A DNA stretch of 64,000 nucleotides from Fimbriimonadaceae bacterium (lineage in GTDB: Bacteria > Armatimonadota > UBA10988), in NCBI GenBank assembly GCA_020850355.1, contig JADZEX010000014.1, positions 145,626 to 209,625 of the forward strand, given 5' to 3'. The stretch's first letter is position 1; each line of letters opens with the position of its first letter. Of the stretch, positions 16,554-25,724 are shown piece after piece. Under the pieces are notes generated by a model. That model made no database searches. It had not been told where the DNA came from and worked only from the letters and a program-made list of their open reading frames with translations. A program made the position numbers and the translations under genes.

Positions 16554-18038
16554 CTACGGCCTGGCCTCGACCCGCGCCGCCACCGCGGCGCCGAGGCGCT
16601 CGGCCAACTGCGCGAAGTAGAGACTCCGCGGCTGCCCGGCATCCGCCGCCTGCTGCCACGCGTCGCCCCGCAGGCGGGCGGCCTGACAGCCAATCGCCCA
16701 GTTGGCGGCGGTCGGCGGCTGGCTGACCACCATGCTCTCGGCGGTGCAGCGGTAAAGCACGTGCCAGGCGCCGGCCCAGCCGTGGCCGGTGCCCGAGTTG
16801 CCGCGGTTCTGCACGTTGATCTGCTTCGCCACGACGTTGTCGTAGAGCGTCGCGGTGGCCCACCGCTGGTGGGGTCCAGTGTCGCTGTGGCAGCGCTCGG
16901 CGCGGCAGTCGACGAAGGCGTTCGGCCCGGCGACGGTGCTGCCGGTCACGAAGTCGTGGCGCGCCTCGCGGCTGCGGCAGCGCAAGAACAGCACCAACTG
17001 CCCATCGAGGTTGAATGGGTAGCGGCGGCCGCCGGTGATCTGGCTGATCGGGTCCTCGCTGGCGCAGTCCACCACGGTCACCGCCCGTGCCCGGCGCCCG
17101 ACCGTCACACAGCCCTGCGTGAAATGCGTCGCCACGACGTCGCGCAGCCAGGCGTCCTCGCAACTGTCGAAGCGGACCAGCCAATCGGCGTGAGCCTCGT
17201 CGGTGGGCGAGGTGTACCGGCTGTCGCCCCGCAGGTGCTCCACGCCGACCTGGCGGATCCGCCCCCGGACCTGCGTCTTCCAGAGCTGGCCACCGCCCCA
17301 ACGCGCCTCAAAGGCCGTGCCCAGCGGCGCGTCGAGGGTGACCTCGCCCGGCCCGACGGCGGTCACGCGGCGGTCGAAGAACAGGTCGTAGCGGCCGGGC
17401 TGCCACTGTACCACCTGGTCGAGACCGCTCTTCGGCGGGATCCGGTCCATCCCGAGCTCCTGGATCCACTCTGCCGTCGACGGCCGCTGCACCTGCACCG
17501 TGTCGCCGACGCGGTAGGCCGCGGTGTCGGCGACCCGGAGCGTCCGGGCGCCGAGCGGCACTCGTTCGCCCAGCAGCGGCTGCCGGCTGCTGTCGAGCCG
17601 GACCGGTTCGCCCTCGCCCGCCACCACCAGCAGCGGCTGCGGCCGGGTGCTCGTACCAACCACCACGGTGCCGTCGGCGCCGCTGCCCTCGCCGCGGAGC
17701 ACGCAGCCCCCCGCGCGGAGATGCAACTGGCCGCTGATCTCGTACCGTCCCCGCCGTAGCAGCAGCGCCCCGCGCCAGCCGTCGGCCGCGGGCGGCCGGG
17801 CGGCCAACTCGTCCAAGGCCGCCTGCAGCCGAGCCGTGGCATCGCCCGCCGCTGGGTCGACCGTCAACACCACGGGCACCACCGGTGGCGCGACGCCACC
17901 CCCGGCGTAACCGCAGTAGGAGAAGTCGGGGATCTGGTCGCCGGCCGGTGTGGCCTGGTAGCTCAGCCGGCCGTCGGGAGCGCTGCTGACCCAGGTCGGG
18001 TCGGCGGCGAGCAGCCACCAGAGACAGGCGAAGAGCAT
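16554..18038 (-). CDS. Secreted right-handed beta-helix protein (pectate-lyase superfamily)
   Basis: A 494-residue exported protein. After a short signal peptide comes the LQAALDELA...GALLLRRGRYEISGQLHL pattern used by parallel beta-helix polysaccharide lyases and hydrolases, then repeated coils such as VTVVDCASEDPIS and AFVDCRAERCHSDTGPHQRWATATLYDN. GAGG lies six bases before the ATG. Proteins of this type cleave or bind pectin-like or alginate-like polymers. I see no clear catalytic triad, so lyase activity is not certain. It is divergent from the FG-GAP gene with 62 bases between them. Confidence 0.72.
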   Translation of the reverse strand: MLFACLWWLLAADPTWVSSAPDGRLSYQATPAGDQIPDFSYCGYAGGGVAPPVVPVVLTVDPAAGDATARLQAALDELAARPPAADGWRGALLLRRGRYEISGQLHLRAGGCVLRGEGSGADGTVVVGTSTRPQPLLVVAGEGEPVRLDSSRQPLLGERVPLGARTLRVADTAAYRVGDTVQVQRPSTAEWIQELGMDRIPPKSGLDQVVQWQPGRYDLFFDRRVTAVGPGEVTLDAPLGTAFEARWGGGQLWKTQVRGRIRQVGVEHLRGDSRYTSPTDEAHADWLVRFDSCEDAWLRDVVATHFTQGCVTVGRRARAVTVVDCASEDPISQITGGRRYPFNLDGQLVLFLRCRSREARHDFVTGSTVAGPNAFVDCRAERCHSDTGPHQRWATATLYDNVVAKQINVQNRGNSGTGHGWAGAWHVLYRCTAESMVVSQPPTAANWAIGCQAARLRGDAWQQAADAGQPRSLYFAQLAERLGAAVAARVEARP

Positions 18039-18100
18039 CGCGATACCTCGGCCGGGAGGTTCACCGTCCGGCGGCGCGAACCTGCCACCGGAAACCGCCG

Positions 18101-19228
18101 ATGACCCTCACCTGGTTGCTCTGCCTGACCCTCGCCCCGCCGCCGGCCTTCGTGCGGCAGCAACTCGACGCCGGGTTCCGCAGTGAGGGTGTCGCAGTGG
18201 CCGACTTCGATGGCGATGGCCAGCTCGATCTGGCGGCTGGCCGGCTGCTCTACCGCGGTCCCGACTGGCGACCAACGCCGCTGCTGGGCGAGCCGCCGCT
18301 CTACCCGCGCGAAAACTACAGCGACGCCTTCTTGTGTTTCGCCGACGACCTCAACGGCGACCGCCGGCTGGACCTGCTGATCGTCGGCTTCCCGAACGCC
18401 GAGACTATCTGGCTGGCCAACCCCGGCCCGGCGGGGGGGCCCTGGGCCCGCCACCTGGCCGTGCCAAAGACCGGCAGCGAGAGCCCGACCTACGCCGATG
18501 TCGACGCCGACGGCCGCCGGGAACTGATCTACATGGCGCCCGCGGGCCTGGCCCTGGCGCAGCCGGGGCTCGACCCGACGACGCCCTGGCCGACCCGCGT
18601 CGTGGCCGCCGCCGGCGACCCGCGGCCGGGCCACGGGCTGGGCGTCGGCGACCTCAACGCCGATGGGCGCGCCGACCTGATCTGCCCCGGCGGCTGGTGG
18701 CAACAGCCCACCGACCGCGCCACGTTGCCGTGGCCGTTCCACGCCGCGCAGTTGACCGAGGACTGCGCCCAGATCGCCGTGCAAGATGTCGACGGCGACG
18801 GTGACGCCGACCTGCTCAGCAGCAGCGCCCACCGGTACGGCGTGTGGTGGACCGAGCAGACCCCGACCGGCTGGCAGCGGCATGAGATCGACCAGCTCGT
18901 CAGCCAGACCCACGCCCTGCACCTCGCCGACCTGGACGGCGATGGGCTCCTCGACTTTGTCACCGGGAAGCGCTTCTGGGCCCACCGCCAGGGCGACCCC
19001 GGCGTCGACGAACCAGCGGTGCTGGCCTGGTACCGCCTCACTCGCAGCCCCGCCGGTCCGCGCTGGGAGCGCCACGTGATCGACACCGACAGCGGCGTCG
19101 GGCTGCACTTCCAGATCGTCGATGTCAACGGCGACCGGCGGCTGGACCTGGCGGTGGCCAACAAGAAGGGCGTCTTCCTGTTCGTCCAGGCGACCCCGCC
19201 AGCAGCGACCCGGCCGGGTCGGCCATAG
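18101..19228 (+). CDS. Secreted FG-GAP/VCBS repeat protein
   Basis: A 375-residue protein with a signal peptide and at least five calcium-binding type repeats. Examples are VAVADFDGDGQLDLAAG, DDLNGDRRLDLLIVG, VGDLNADGRADLI, VQDVDGDGDADLL and VDVNGDRRLDLAV. Such repeats build a seven-bladed integrin-like propeller on the cell surface and often bind glycans or other proteins. The gene ends six bases from a convergent toxin gene. A 16-bp palindrome (19206-19221) within its last codons may help end transcription. Confidence 0.82.
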   Translation: MTLTWLLCLTLAPPPAFVRQQLDAGFRSEGVAVADFDGDGQLDLAAGRLLYRGPDWRPTPLLGEPPLYPRENYSDAFLCFADDLNGDRRLDLLIVGFPNAETIWLANPGPAGGPWARHLAVPKTGSESPTYADVDADGRRELIYMAPAGLALAQPGLDPTTPWPTRVVAAAGDPRPGHGLGVGDLNADGRADLICPGGWWQQPTDRATLPWPFHAAQLTEDCAQIAVQDVDGDGDADLLSSSAHRYGVWWTEQTPTGWQRHEIDQLVSQTHALHLADLDGDGLLDFVTGKRFWAHRQGDPGVDEPAVLAWYRLTRSPAGPRWERHVIDTDSGVGLHFQIVDVNGDRRLDLAVANKKGVFLFVQATPPAATRPGRP

Positions 19229-19234
19229 CCTGGG

Positions 19235-19729
19235 CTACGCCTCGCCAGCCGCCTCCAAGATAGCTCGATACAGGCGCCCTGCGAGATGGAACCGTGCCTG
19301 GTCGCGGAGCGCGGCCAGCAGCGGCGCGAGCGACGTGATCTGTCCATCGCGCTTGGCACGTAACAGCACGCCCAGCACGCCGGTCACCGGCAGCCCCAGG
19401 GCTGTCGCAACGGCGCGCCCGTCCCGCTCGTCGATCAACACCACTTCGGGACGCTGTTCCAGCGCCAGGGCGATGGCCGCGGCTTCGCCGGAGTCGAGCC
19501 GTAGGGCAAGTTCGTGGCAGAGCGCTGGTTGTCGGACCAGCCGCTCCTGGAGCCAGTTGAGGCGAAGTGCCTCGCGGAGCGAGCTGCTGCCTGGCCTCGT
19601 TGACTCGGCCTGCAGCTCAGTTAGCACCGCGGGAGGAACCCAGACTTCGCCGAACTGCTGCGGGAGCAGGACAAGCTGGTCGATGATCGCCAGGTTGAGC
19701 AGGGGCGAGGTGTCACTGACCGCGGGCAT
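19235..19729 (-). CDS. PIN-domain toxin (DUF3368 family)
   Basis: A 164-residue PIN-like nuclease. Acidic active-site positions typical of the fold are seen in AVSDTSPLLNLA (Asp), LDSGEAAAIALA (Glu) and LIDERDGRAVA (Asp). The start overlaps the upstream antitoxin-like gene by 17 bases, the usual order for a UPF0175 antitoxin and DUF3368 toxin. Such toxins cleave RNA when free of antitoxin. The pair is likely self-regulated. Nothing suggests it is broken. Confidence 0.85.
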   Translation of the reverse strand: MPAVSDTSPLLNLAIIDQLVLLPQQFGEVWVPPAVLTELQAESTRPGSSSLREALRLNWLQERLVRQPALCHELALRLDSGEAAAIALALEQRPEVVLIDERDGRAVATALGLPVTGVLGVLLRAKRDGQITSLAPLLAALRDQARFHLAGRLYRAILEAAGEA

Positions 19730-19967
19730 AGGCCAGGTCCGCTGCCAGATCGGTGTCGTCGTAGTGCCGTGGAATCTGCCGTTGAACCAAGGCTGCCGCG
19801 AACTCCTGGCGAGACAGCCGGCTCAACTGTCGAGCCTTGCCGAAGCTCAGGAGCTGCTGTGCGTAGAGCGCCACGGCCAGCTCCAGGAGTGCTCGATCCG
19901 CTCGATCGGGCGCCGGCACCGCCATCGCTGCGGCGACTTCGTCCGGAATCTGCAGGTGCAGCGCCAT
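19713..19967 (-). CDS. UPF0175 family antitoxin
   Basis: An 84-residue protein with the helical signature FGKARQLSRLSRQEFAAALVQRQIP, which is typical of UPF0175 antitoxins. The N-terminal MALHLQIPDEVAAAM resembles a ribbon-helix-helix start. AGGAG lies seven bases upstream of the ATG, and a CATAAT box (19985-19990, minus) could be the -10 element. It should bind and silence the PIN toxin encoded just downstream and repress the pair's own promoter. Confidence 0.85.
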   Translation of the reverse strand: MALHLQIPDEVAAAMAVPAPDRADRALLELAVALYAQQLLSFGKARQLSRLSRQEFAAALVQRQIPRHYDDTDLAADLAYARGQ

Positions 19968-20015
19968 CGCGGTCTCCTGCTGCTATTATGCCCCACCCGG
20001 CGGCCTTGCCGCGGC

Positions 20016-23000
20016 CTACTCCACCGCCAGCCCGAGCCACACGACGCTGACCTCGGGGCGGCTGCCCGGCAGCAGGGTCACCGCCGCCACAGGCCGCTCG
20101 GGGTGCGGGTTGATCCAGGTCCAGGTGGGCAAGTTCAGCCACTGCCGGCCGTCCAGACTGCCGGCCAGGCCGAGGTCGCTGTGGCGGCCGAGGTGCGTGT
20201 CGTTGGGCGCGACGATGTTGTGGCGATAGCGCAGCGGCAGATCGACCAGACTGCCGTCGACGTACTCCACCTGGTAGGTGCCCGGCGCCAGGTTGCCGAA
20301 CTCGGTGCTGTTGCGGTGCATGTCGCCCGCCAGCAGCGGCAGCGGGGTGGTGCAGTGCCAGAAGGTCAGGGCCTGCACCGTCCCGCCCACGGGCAGGTGC
20401 ACCGGCGCCACCGTCGGCTCCGGCTGACCGTCCGCCAGCAGCAGCGCGACGTCATCGAACTGGGCGGTGGTGCCCGGCCCATCGGCGGCGCAGCAGATCC
20501 GCAGCGCGGCGTAGCCCGCCGGCAGGGCCAGACTGCCGGTCTGCCACTCGCCGCTGCGGTGGTCGGCGAACAGGCTGCGGGCCGTGTCCCAGGTGTACTT
20601 GGCATCGCCGGAGTAGGTCCAGACCTTTCCCAGCCCGGGTCCGCTGACGCGCACCCGGTAGCGCAGCAGGTAGCGCCGTTGCGGGTCCAGCAGCAGATCC
20701 TGCCAGACCCGCGCGAACTGCGTGCCGGCGATCCGTTGCACCTCCAACACCCCGTCGCGGACGGTCGCGGTGCAGCCCGCGTCGAGGCCCTGGCTCTGCC
20801 AGGCCTCCAGCCCGCGGGCGAAGTTGCCGTTCTGCAGGCCCGGCCGCGCGACACCGGCCAGCAACACGGCCGCCGGCTGGCCGTCGCGACGCCAGCCGGT
20901 TACCGAGGCTCCACGATAGGTGCGCGGCGCCGCGGTGAGGAAGTCCAGGGTCAGGCCGCGCGGCACGCCGAGGGCCTCGCCCAGGGCCTCGCCGTCAACC
21001 AGCGTCGCGGGCGCCGGGGCGGGCAGCGCGCGGGTCGGCCCGGCCGGCAGGTCGCGGCCCGGCCAGTAGGCGGCGGCCTGCACCAAGGTGTCGGGCAGCA
21101 GCGGCAGCCGGGCCAGGTCGGGCAGCTCCGGCGACCAGCCGAACCAGGCAGTCAGCGCCAGCGCCCGCAGCCACTCGGCCGGCAGGTGCGGCACCGTGCT
21201 GTCGTTCCAGGCGGTCAACAGCAGGCCCTGCCCGCCGTGTTCCGCAATCGACCGGGCCAGCCGCGGCACGCTGCGGGGGGCGTACCAGGGGCAGCCGATG
21301 GTCTCCAGCCCGGCCGCGCGGAACATCGCGATCGACGGGTAGTCGACGGTTGGCTCCTCCTTGCCGTCGTACTTCCAGTCGAAGATGCCGATGTCCCGCG
21401 GCAGCTTCGCCAAGAGGTCCGGCCCGCAGAGGTCGAAGTGCTTGCCGTTCTGCCCGGGATCGATCATGTCGCCCCACAGCCAGAGCTTCACGCCGTGCCG
21501 CGTGAACAGCTCGTGGCTGCGGGTGACCGCCGTGACGAACCAGTCCGACGGCTTCCAGCCCTTCGCCTGAGCCGCCGCCGACGTCACGATGTTGCCGAAG
21601 TGGACCTCGTCCAGTGCCACACAGAAGCTCTGCGGGTGCAGCGCCTCGAGGATCTCCTCTTGCAGCCGCAGCATCACCTCGTGGGTCTGCGAGTCGGCGA
21701 CATCCAGGTTGCGGTAGCCCGGTTGCAAGACATCCAGGTCGTCGACCAGCAGCTTGGCGCCGTCAGGCATGTTCTTGAGGTATTGCGTGCGGCCCCACGA
21801 CGCGAAGTAAGGGATCGGCTCGATGCCGTGCGCCCGGGCGTAGTCGAACAGCTCGCGGAGTTCCGCCTTGGTGGTGGTGCTGCCGCCGATCGGGTAGCTC
21901 TCGAACGGGAAGACCGTCGGGCCGCCGAAGCTGTCGAGGTAGGCCAGCAGCTTGTTCAGCCGCAGCAGATAAGCGAGGTCGATCAGCTCGCGGGTGAGCT
22001 TGCCCATCACGCCGCGCCAGGGCAGGCGGGGGGCATCGTAGAGGGTCAGCGTCGGCAGCGTGCCGTGGGCGCAGCGGGCCCGCTGGGCCAACAGCAGCAG
22101 CGTCGCCACGCCGCGCAAGACGCCGGCCGGCGTGCGGCCCACGATCTGCGGCCCGGCGGCGGTGAGAGTCAGCCGGAAGCCCTCCGGGCTGCGCAGCGCC
22201 TGCCGCTCGGAGGGGCTCAGCGCCGGGTCGCCCGGCTCACCGACGGCGGTCTCCAAGCGCCAGATCGGGCCGCCGGGTCGGCGCAGCGTGCGGTCGAGCT
22301 TGGCCAAGATGGCGGCCGGCAGCGTCGGCGCGGTGCCAGCAAGAGCCAGCCGGCCCGGCAGCGGCAGCGGTGTGGCGGCGCTGGTTAGCTTCACCGGCAC
22401 GCCAGCCAACAGCAGGTCGGGCACGGCCACGGTTTCGGTCAGGCGACCCGGCCGACGCGGTGCGGCCACCGTCGCGGGTCGCGGCGGCAGGCGCAACGTC
22501 AGCGGCAGAAACTCACTCGGCACGGCGTAGCGGTCGCCGGTCAACGGGGCCCAGGTGGCGTTCTCAACGGCGCCGCGCGGCCGGTGGCGGGTGACATTCA
22601 GGTAGAGCGTCTCGTCGCCGCCGACCGGCCGCTCGAAGACGTCCGCCAGCGCGATCCGCAGTTCGCAGGTCCACTCCTGCTCACCGCGCGCCGCCGCGGC
22701 CTGCCAGTCGCCGTGGAAACCGATGTGCTGCGACGGGTACCAGTGCGCGGCGGCCTGGCTGCTGCCGTACTGCTCCCAATGGCTGGCGCCGGCTGCGTTG
22801 ACCAGCACATGCGCGTAGGCTGCGCGGTTGGTCGACAAGAATGTCTCGGCGCAGTCCTCGGCCCAGATCGCCAGGCCCGGTTGCTGCCCGGCCGGGGTGG
22901 CGCGCAAGCTGCCCATCTCCGGCTCGCTGGCGCGGTATGCCAGCCAGAGGTCACCGCCCCGCAGCGCGGCCCAGGCTGCGGTCAGCGGCGCAGCGGTCGC

Positions 23001-23606
23001 GGTCGGGTCGCCCAGCGGCCGAAACGGCGCCAGCTTGACCGCCTCACGCCACAACGGGTCGTCCAGCCGGCCGTCGAGCGCCGCCGCGGCGGTCGACGGC
23101 GTCAGCACCGGCGGGGCGGCGCCCAGGGCGACCAGCGCGACCTTGCGCCAGGTCACCGTGGTGTTGGCACCCGCCGCGCGGAGGTCAAGCCGCAGGCGCT
23201 GCGTCGCCGCACCGGCCACCACCACCGCCCGGACGGTCGCCCAGTCAGCAGCCCGCTGCAACGGCAGGTGCTTGGCGTTGGCCTCGTCCCACTGGCCCTC
23301 GGCGGGGCCCTCGAAGACCAGCCCGAAGGCCTGCCCCGGACCCTCGACGCGGACCTCGAAGCTGAACAGGTACTGCGTCCCGGGCGTCACCGCCTGGTCG
23401 CGGAAGACCCGCAGCATGTACGGTCCGGCGCCCTTGGCACCGCGGCGCAAGGTGAACTGGTCGGCCGTCACTTCGCCGCTGCCGTCGGCGGCGTCCTGGG
23501 TCTGGAGTTGCCACTTCGCCGGCTCCAGGTCGATCGGCTCCGCCGCCCCGAGGGCGGCGCGGAGGGCCAACAGGCAGCAGGTCGCAGCGCTCCGCCAGGT
23601 GCTCAT
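20016..23606 (-). CDS. Multidomain secreted glycosidase, GH20-like with CBM9-like domain
   Basis: A 1196-residue exported protein. Order of modules: signal peptide (1-22), jelly-roll domain (about 25-160), CBM9/DOMON-like domain (about 170-370, ALDGRLDDPLWREAV), a GH20 N-terminal-like alpha/beta domain (about 410-560, VGRTPAGVLRGVATLLLL), a TIM barrel (about 560-860, with the Asp-Glu pair in CVALDEVHFGN), and C-terminal beta-sandwiches. The Asp-Glu pair matches the catalytic pair of hexosaminidases. The ATG overlaps the stop of the DUF4091 gene by four bases (ATGA). Probable role: removing hexosamines from an outside polymer. It is the final gene of the second long minus-strand run. Confidence 0.78.
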   Translation of the reverse strand: MSTWRSAATCCLLALRAALGAAEPIDLEPAKWQLQTQDAADGSGEVTADQFTLRRGAKGAGPYMLRVFRDQAVTPGTQYLFSFEVRVEGPGQAFGLVFEGPAEGQWDEANAKHLPLQRAADWATVRAVVVAGAATQRLRLDLRAAGANTTVTWRKVALVALGAAPPVLTPSTAAAALDGRLDDPLWREAVKLAPFRPLGDPTATAAPLTAAWAALRGGDLWLAYRASEPEMGSLRATPAGQQPGLAIWAEDCAETFLSTNRAAYAHVLVNAAGASHWEQYGSSQAAAHWYPSQHIGFHGDWQAAAARGEQEWTCELRIALADVFERPVGGDETLYLNVTRHRPRGAVENATWAPLTGDRYAVPSEFLPLTLRLPPRPATVAAPRRPGRLTETVAVPDLLLAGVPVKLTSAATPLPLPGRLALAGTAPTLPAAILAKLDRTLRRPGGPIWRLETAVGEPGDPALSPSERQALRSPEGFRLTLTAAGPQIVGRTPAGVLRGVATLLLLAQRARCAHGTLPTLTLYDAPRLPWRGVMGKLTRELIDLAYLLRLNKLLAYLDSFGGPTVFPFESYPIGGSTTTKAELRELFDYARAHGIEPIPYFASWGRTQYLKNMPDGAKLLVDDLDVLQPGYRNLDVADSQTHEVMLRLQEEILEALHPQSFCVALDEVHFGNIVTSAAAQAKGWKPSDWFVTAVTRSHELFTRHGVKLWLWGDMIDPGQNGKHFDLCGPDLLAKLPRDIGIFDWKYDGKEEPTVDYPSIAMFRAAGLETIGCPWYAPRSVPRLARSIAEHGGQGLLLTAWNDSTVPHLPAEWLRALALTAWFGWSPELPDLARLPLLPDTLVQAAAYWPGRDLPAGPTRALPAPAPATLVDGEALGEALGVPRGLTLDFLTAAPRTYRGASVTGWRRDGQPAAVLLAGVARPGLQNGNFARGLEAWQSQGLDAGCTATVRDGVLEVQRIAGTQFARVWQDLLLDPQRRYLLRYRVRVSGPGLGKVWTYSGDAKYTWDTARSLFADHRSGEWQTGSLALPAGYAALRICCAADGPGTTAQFDDVALLLADGQPEPTVAPVHLPVGGTVQALTFWHCTTPLPLLAGDMHRNSTEFGNLAPGTYQVEYVDGSLVDLPLRYRHNIVAPNDTHLGRHSDLGLAGSLDGRQWLNLPTWTWINPHPERPVAAVTLLPGSRPEVSVVWLGLAVE

Positions 23607-25669
23607 CGCGGTGTCTCCAGACGTTCGCGCAGGGTGCGCTGCAGGCGCGCCAGCAGTGCCGGGTCGCGGCTCACCGTGCCGGGCGAGAGGGCAATCTGCT
23701 CCACCACCGCCTGCGCCGCCGCCGGGCCCTCGCGCTCCGCCAGCAGCGTCAGCAGCTCGTAGTCCTCGACGCCCTCACGGAACAGCTCCCAACGGAGGCT
23801 GTCGAGCGGCGCGCCGCGGCGGTCCGGGGTGGGGTAGAGCAAGAAGCCGCCACCGTTCTGGGGCTCGTACTGGTTCGGTTTGGTCCAAGGATCGCTCGGC
23901 CAGGCGCTGACCGCCCACCATTCCACCCCCACCACGTCGTACCGCCGCAGGCGCCAGGGGTAGGTCGCCATCAGCAAACTGCTGTCGGCGCAGTCGAGCG
24001 AGTAGAGCGAGTTCTGATAGGCCCAGATGCTGGCGCCTCGCGCCCGCGCCGCCGCCACCTTGGTCGGGTCGAAGGTGTCGGGCCAGGGCAGGTTCCAGAT
24101 GTCGACATACGGCAGCAGCGTCTCATCGATGGCCGCGGTGAGGTAGATCTGGGCGTCCGGCACGGCCTGCTTCACCAGCTTGGCGAGGCTCACGCAGCGT
24201 GGCAGCCACTCGTCGTGGGGCTCGTCCCAAATCTGCCAGAGTGCTCGCGGCAGCAGCTTCGCCGCCCGCAGCGCGTCGCCAACCTGGCGACAGTAGTCGC
24301 CGAAGGCCCGCTCCCACTCCGGGCTCCACAGCTCGAAGCCGAACCACTGGCCATCTTTGGCGTACGGTCCGGACCAGTCGCCGAGGTAGACGTGCGGGAC
24401 GTTGAAGGCGGTGAAGCCGTGCCGCTCGACCGACTCCGCGGCCGCCGCGGCGAGGCCGCTGCTGTCTACCAGCACCCGGTCACCGACCCGCTGCGCCGTC
24501 AGCCCGCCGACGTACGACGTGCCGCCGCCGCGGTGGGCTGCGATGTTGGCGCGGAACAGCTCCAGCGCGCCGTCGTGCGACTGCCAGATCCGGGAAATCC
24601 CGCGCAGGCGACCGGTTCGCGGCAGATCGACCCCGTAGACCCGCAGCCGCAGCGGCAGGCTGGCGCTGAGACCGGGGCCACGCAGCACCAGGGTGCTGGT
24701 GTAGGTCCCTGCCGCGGTGCCCGGCGGCACCGTGGCGGTCAGCCACAGCGCGCTGCTGCGGTCGGCGGGCAGGTCGCGGGTCGGCGCGGCCAGCAGCGGG
24801 TCGGGCGTGTCGCCGAGAATCGACGCATCGCTGCAGGCCAGGCTGACCGCCACCCAGCCGACCCAGTTGCCCCGCACGGTACCAGCCGCCAGCGGACCGG
24901 GACCGTTGAACGGGCCGACCTCCCAACTCGCCCCAGCCACCGCGGCGACCGGCCGGATCGCCACCTGTTGCACATCGCACTCGCCCCGGCAGGCCGCCAG
25001 CTCGATGGCCTCACCGGGAGTCGTGGCGGGGGCCTCGTCCGGGTAGACCTTGCGCAGTGGTCCTTCGGTCCAAACGGCCGCCCCGCTGGCCCCGAAGCGG
25101 CGGCCCAGCGACGCCGGGGCGAGGCTGCGGGGATCACTCACCTCGACCTGCAGGTCGTCGAACCAGACCTCGGCGCCGGGGCCGTTGACCCACAGCGTGA
25201 GCTGCATCCCGCCCCAGTTCGGCCGCGCCGCGAACCCGGCGGTCAGCTCGCGCCAGCCATCGCCGGCGGGCACCACTTCGGGTCGGATGAAGCGCCAGCC
25301 GTGCTCGTTGTGCGGCGCCAGCAGCTTGCCCGCGGCATCGCAGGCGGCAACCCGGATTTCGAGGATCTGCGGTTGCCGCACGGTGCGTTGCCGCCAGCGC
25401 AGCCGAAAGGTGCGCGACTCCGCCGGCAACGCGGTGAAGCCGCTCTGAATCAGTCCGGTGAGCACCTTCTCGCCCGCGGGATTGACGATCCGCGCGGCCA
25501 GGCCATGACCCGGCTCAGCCGCCTCGGCCGTCACCTCACCCGCCGCGAAGCCCGCCGGGCGCAGCACGGTCCAACCGGCCAACTGCTGCGCAAAGTCGCC
25601 GTTGGTGACAACACCCGGCGCCTGCGCCAGGACAGGAATCGCGGCCAGCAGCAGCAGCGCCAGGCCCAT
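23603..25669 (-). CDS. Secreted DUF4091/GH123-like glycosidase
   Basis: A 688-residue exported protein. The signal peptide MGLALLLLAAIPVLAQA is followed by a carbohydrate-binding-like jelly roll (about 20-170), a linker domain with QVAIRPVAAVAGASW, and a C-terminal barrel. The barrel has ALWQIWDEPHDEW (the conserved Asp-Glu-Pro of DUF4091), VDIWNLPWPDTFD and the ending SLRWELFREGVEDYELL, a hallmark of the family. GH123-type members cleave N-acetylgalactosaminides. The ATG at 25669 gives the correct signal peptide; the longer frame is not supported. It is coupled to the GH20-like gene. Confidence 0.83.
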   Translation of the reverse strand: MGLALLLLAAIPVLAQAPGVVTNGDFAQQLAGWTVLRPAGFAAGEVTAEAAEPGHGLAARIVNPAGEKVLTGLIQSGFTALPAESRTFRLRWRQRTVRQPQILEIRVAACDAAGKLLAPHNEHGWRFIRPEVVPAGDGWRELTAGFAARPNWGGMQLTLWVNGPGAEVWFDDLQVEVSDPRSLAPASLGRRFGASGAAVWTEGPLRKVYPDEAPATTPGEAIELAACRGECDVQQVAIRPVAAVAGASWEVGPFNGPGPLAAGTVRGNWVGWVAVSLACSDASILGDTPDPLLAAPTRDLPADRSSALWLTATVPPGTAAGTYTSTLVLRGPGLSASLPLRLRVYGVDLPRTGRLRGISRIWQSHDGALELFRANIAAHRGGGTSYVGGLTAQRVGDRVLVDSSGLAAAAAESVERHGFTAFNVPHVYLGDWSGPYAKDGQWFGFELWSPEWERAFGDYCRQVGDALRAAKLLPRALWQIWDEPHDEWLPRCVSLAKLVKQAVPDAQIYLTAAIDETLLPYVDIWNLPWPDTFDPTKVAAARARGASIWAYQNSLYSLDCADSSLLMATYPWRLRRYDVVGVEWWAVSAWPSDPWTKPNQYEPQNGGGFLLYPTPDRRGAPLDSLRWELFREGVEDYELLTLLAEREGPAAAQAVVEQIALSPGTVSRDPALLARLQRTLRERLETPR

Positions 25670-25724
25670 CGAGGGTCTCCGCCTGGAGGTTCCACAGGCG
25701 GCGACCAGGACCTGCCGTCGCGCC

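Noticed and set aside
16738..16752. Other CACGTG hexamers (for example near 16740, 19074, 35320, 52735)
   Set aside because: Flanking bases do not match parS; only the site at 407 is a full palindrome.
19206..19221. 16-bp palindrome CGACCCGGCCGGGTCG as a terminator or operator
   Set aside because: It has no loop and is made only of GC-rich coding triplets at the end of the FG-GAP gene; chance is plausible, so it is only mentioned in that gene's entry.
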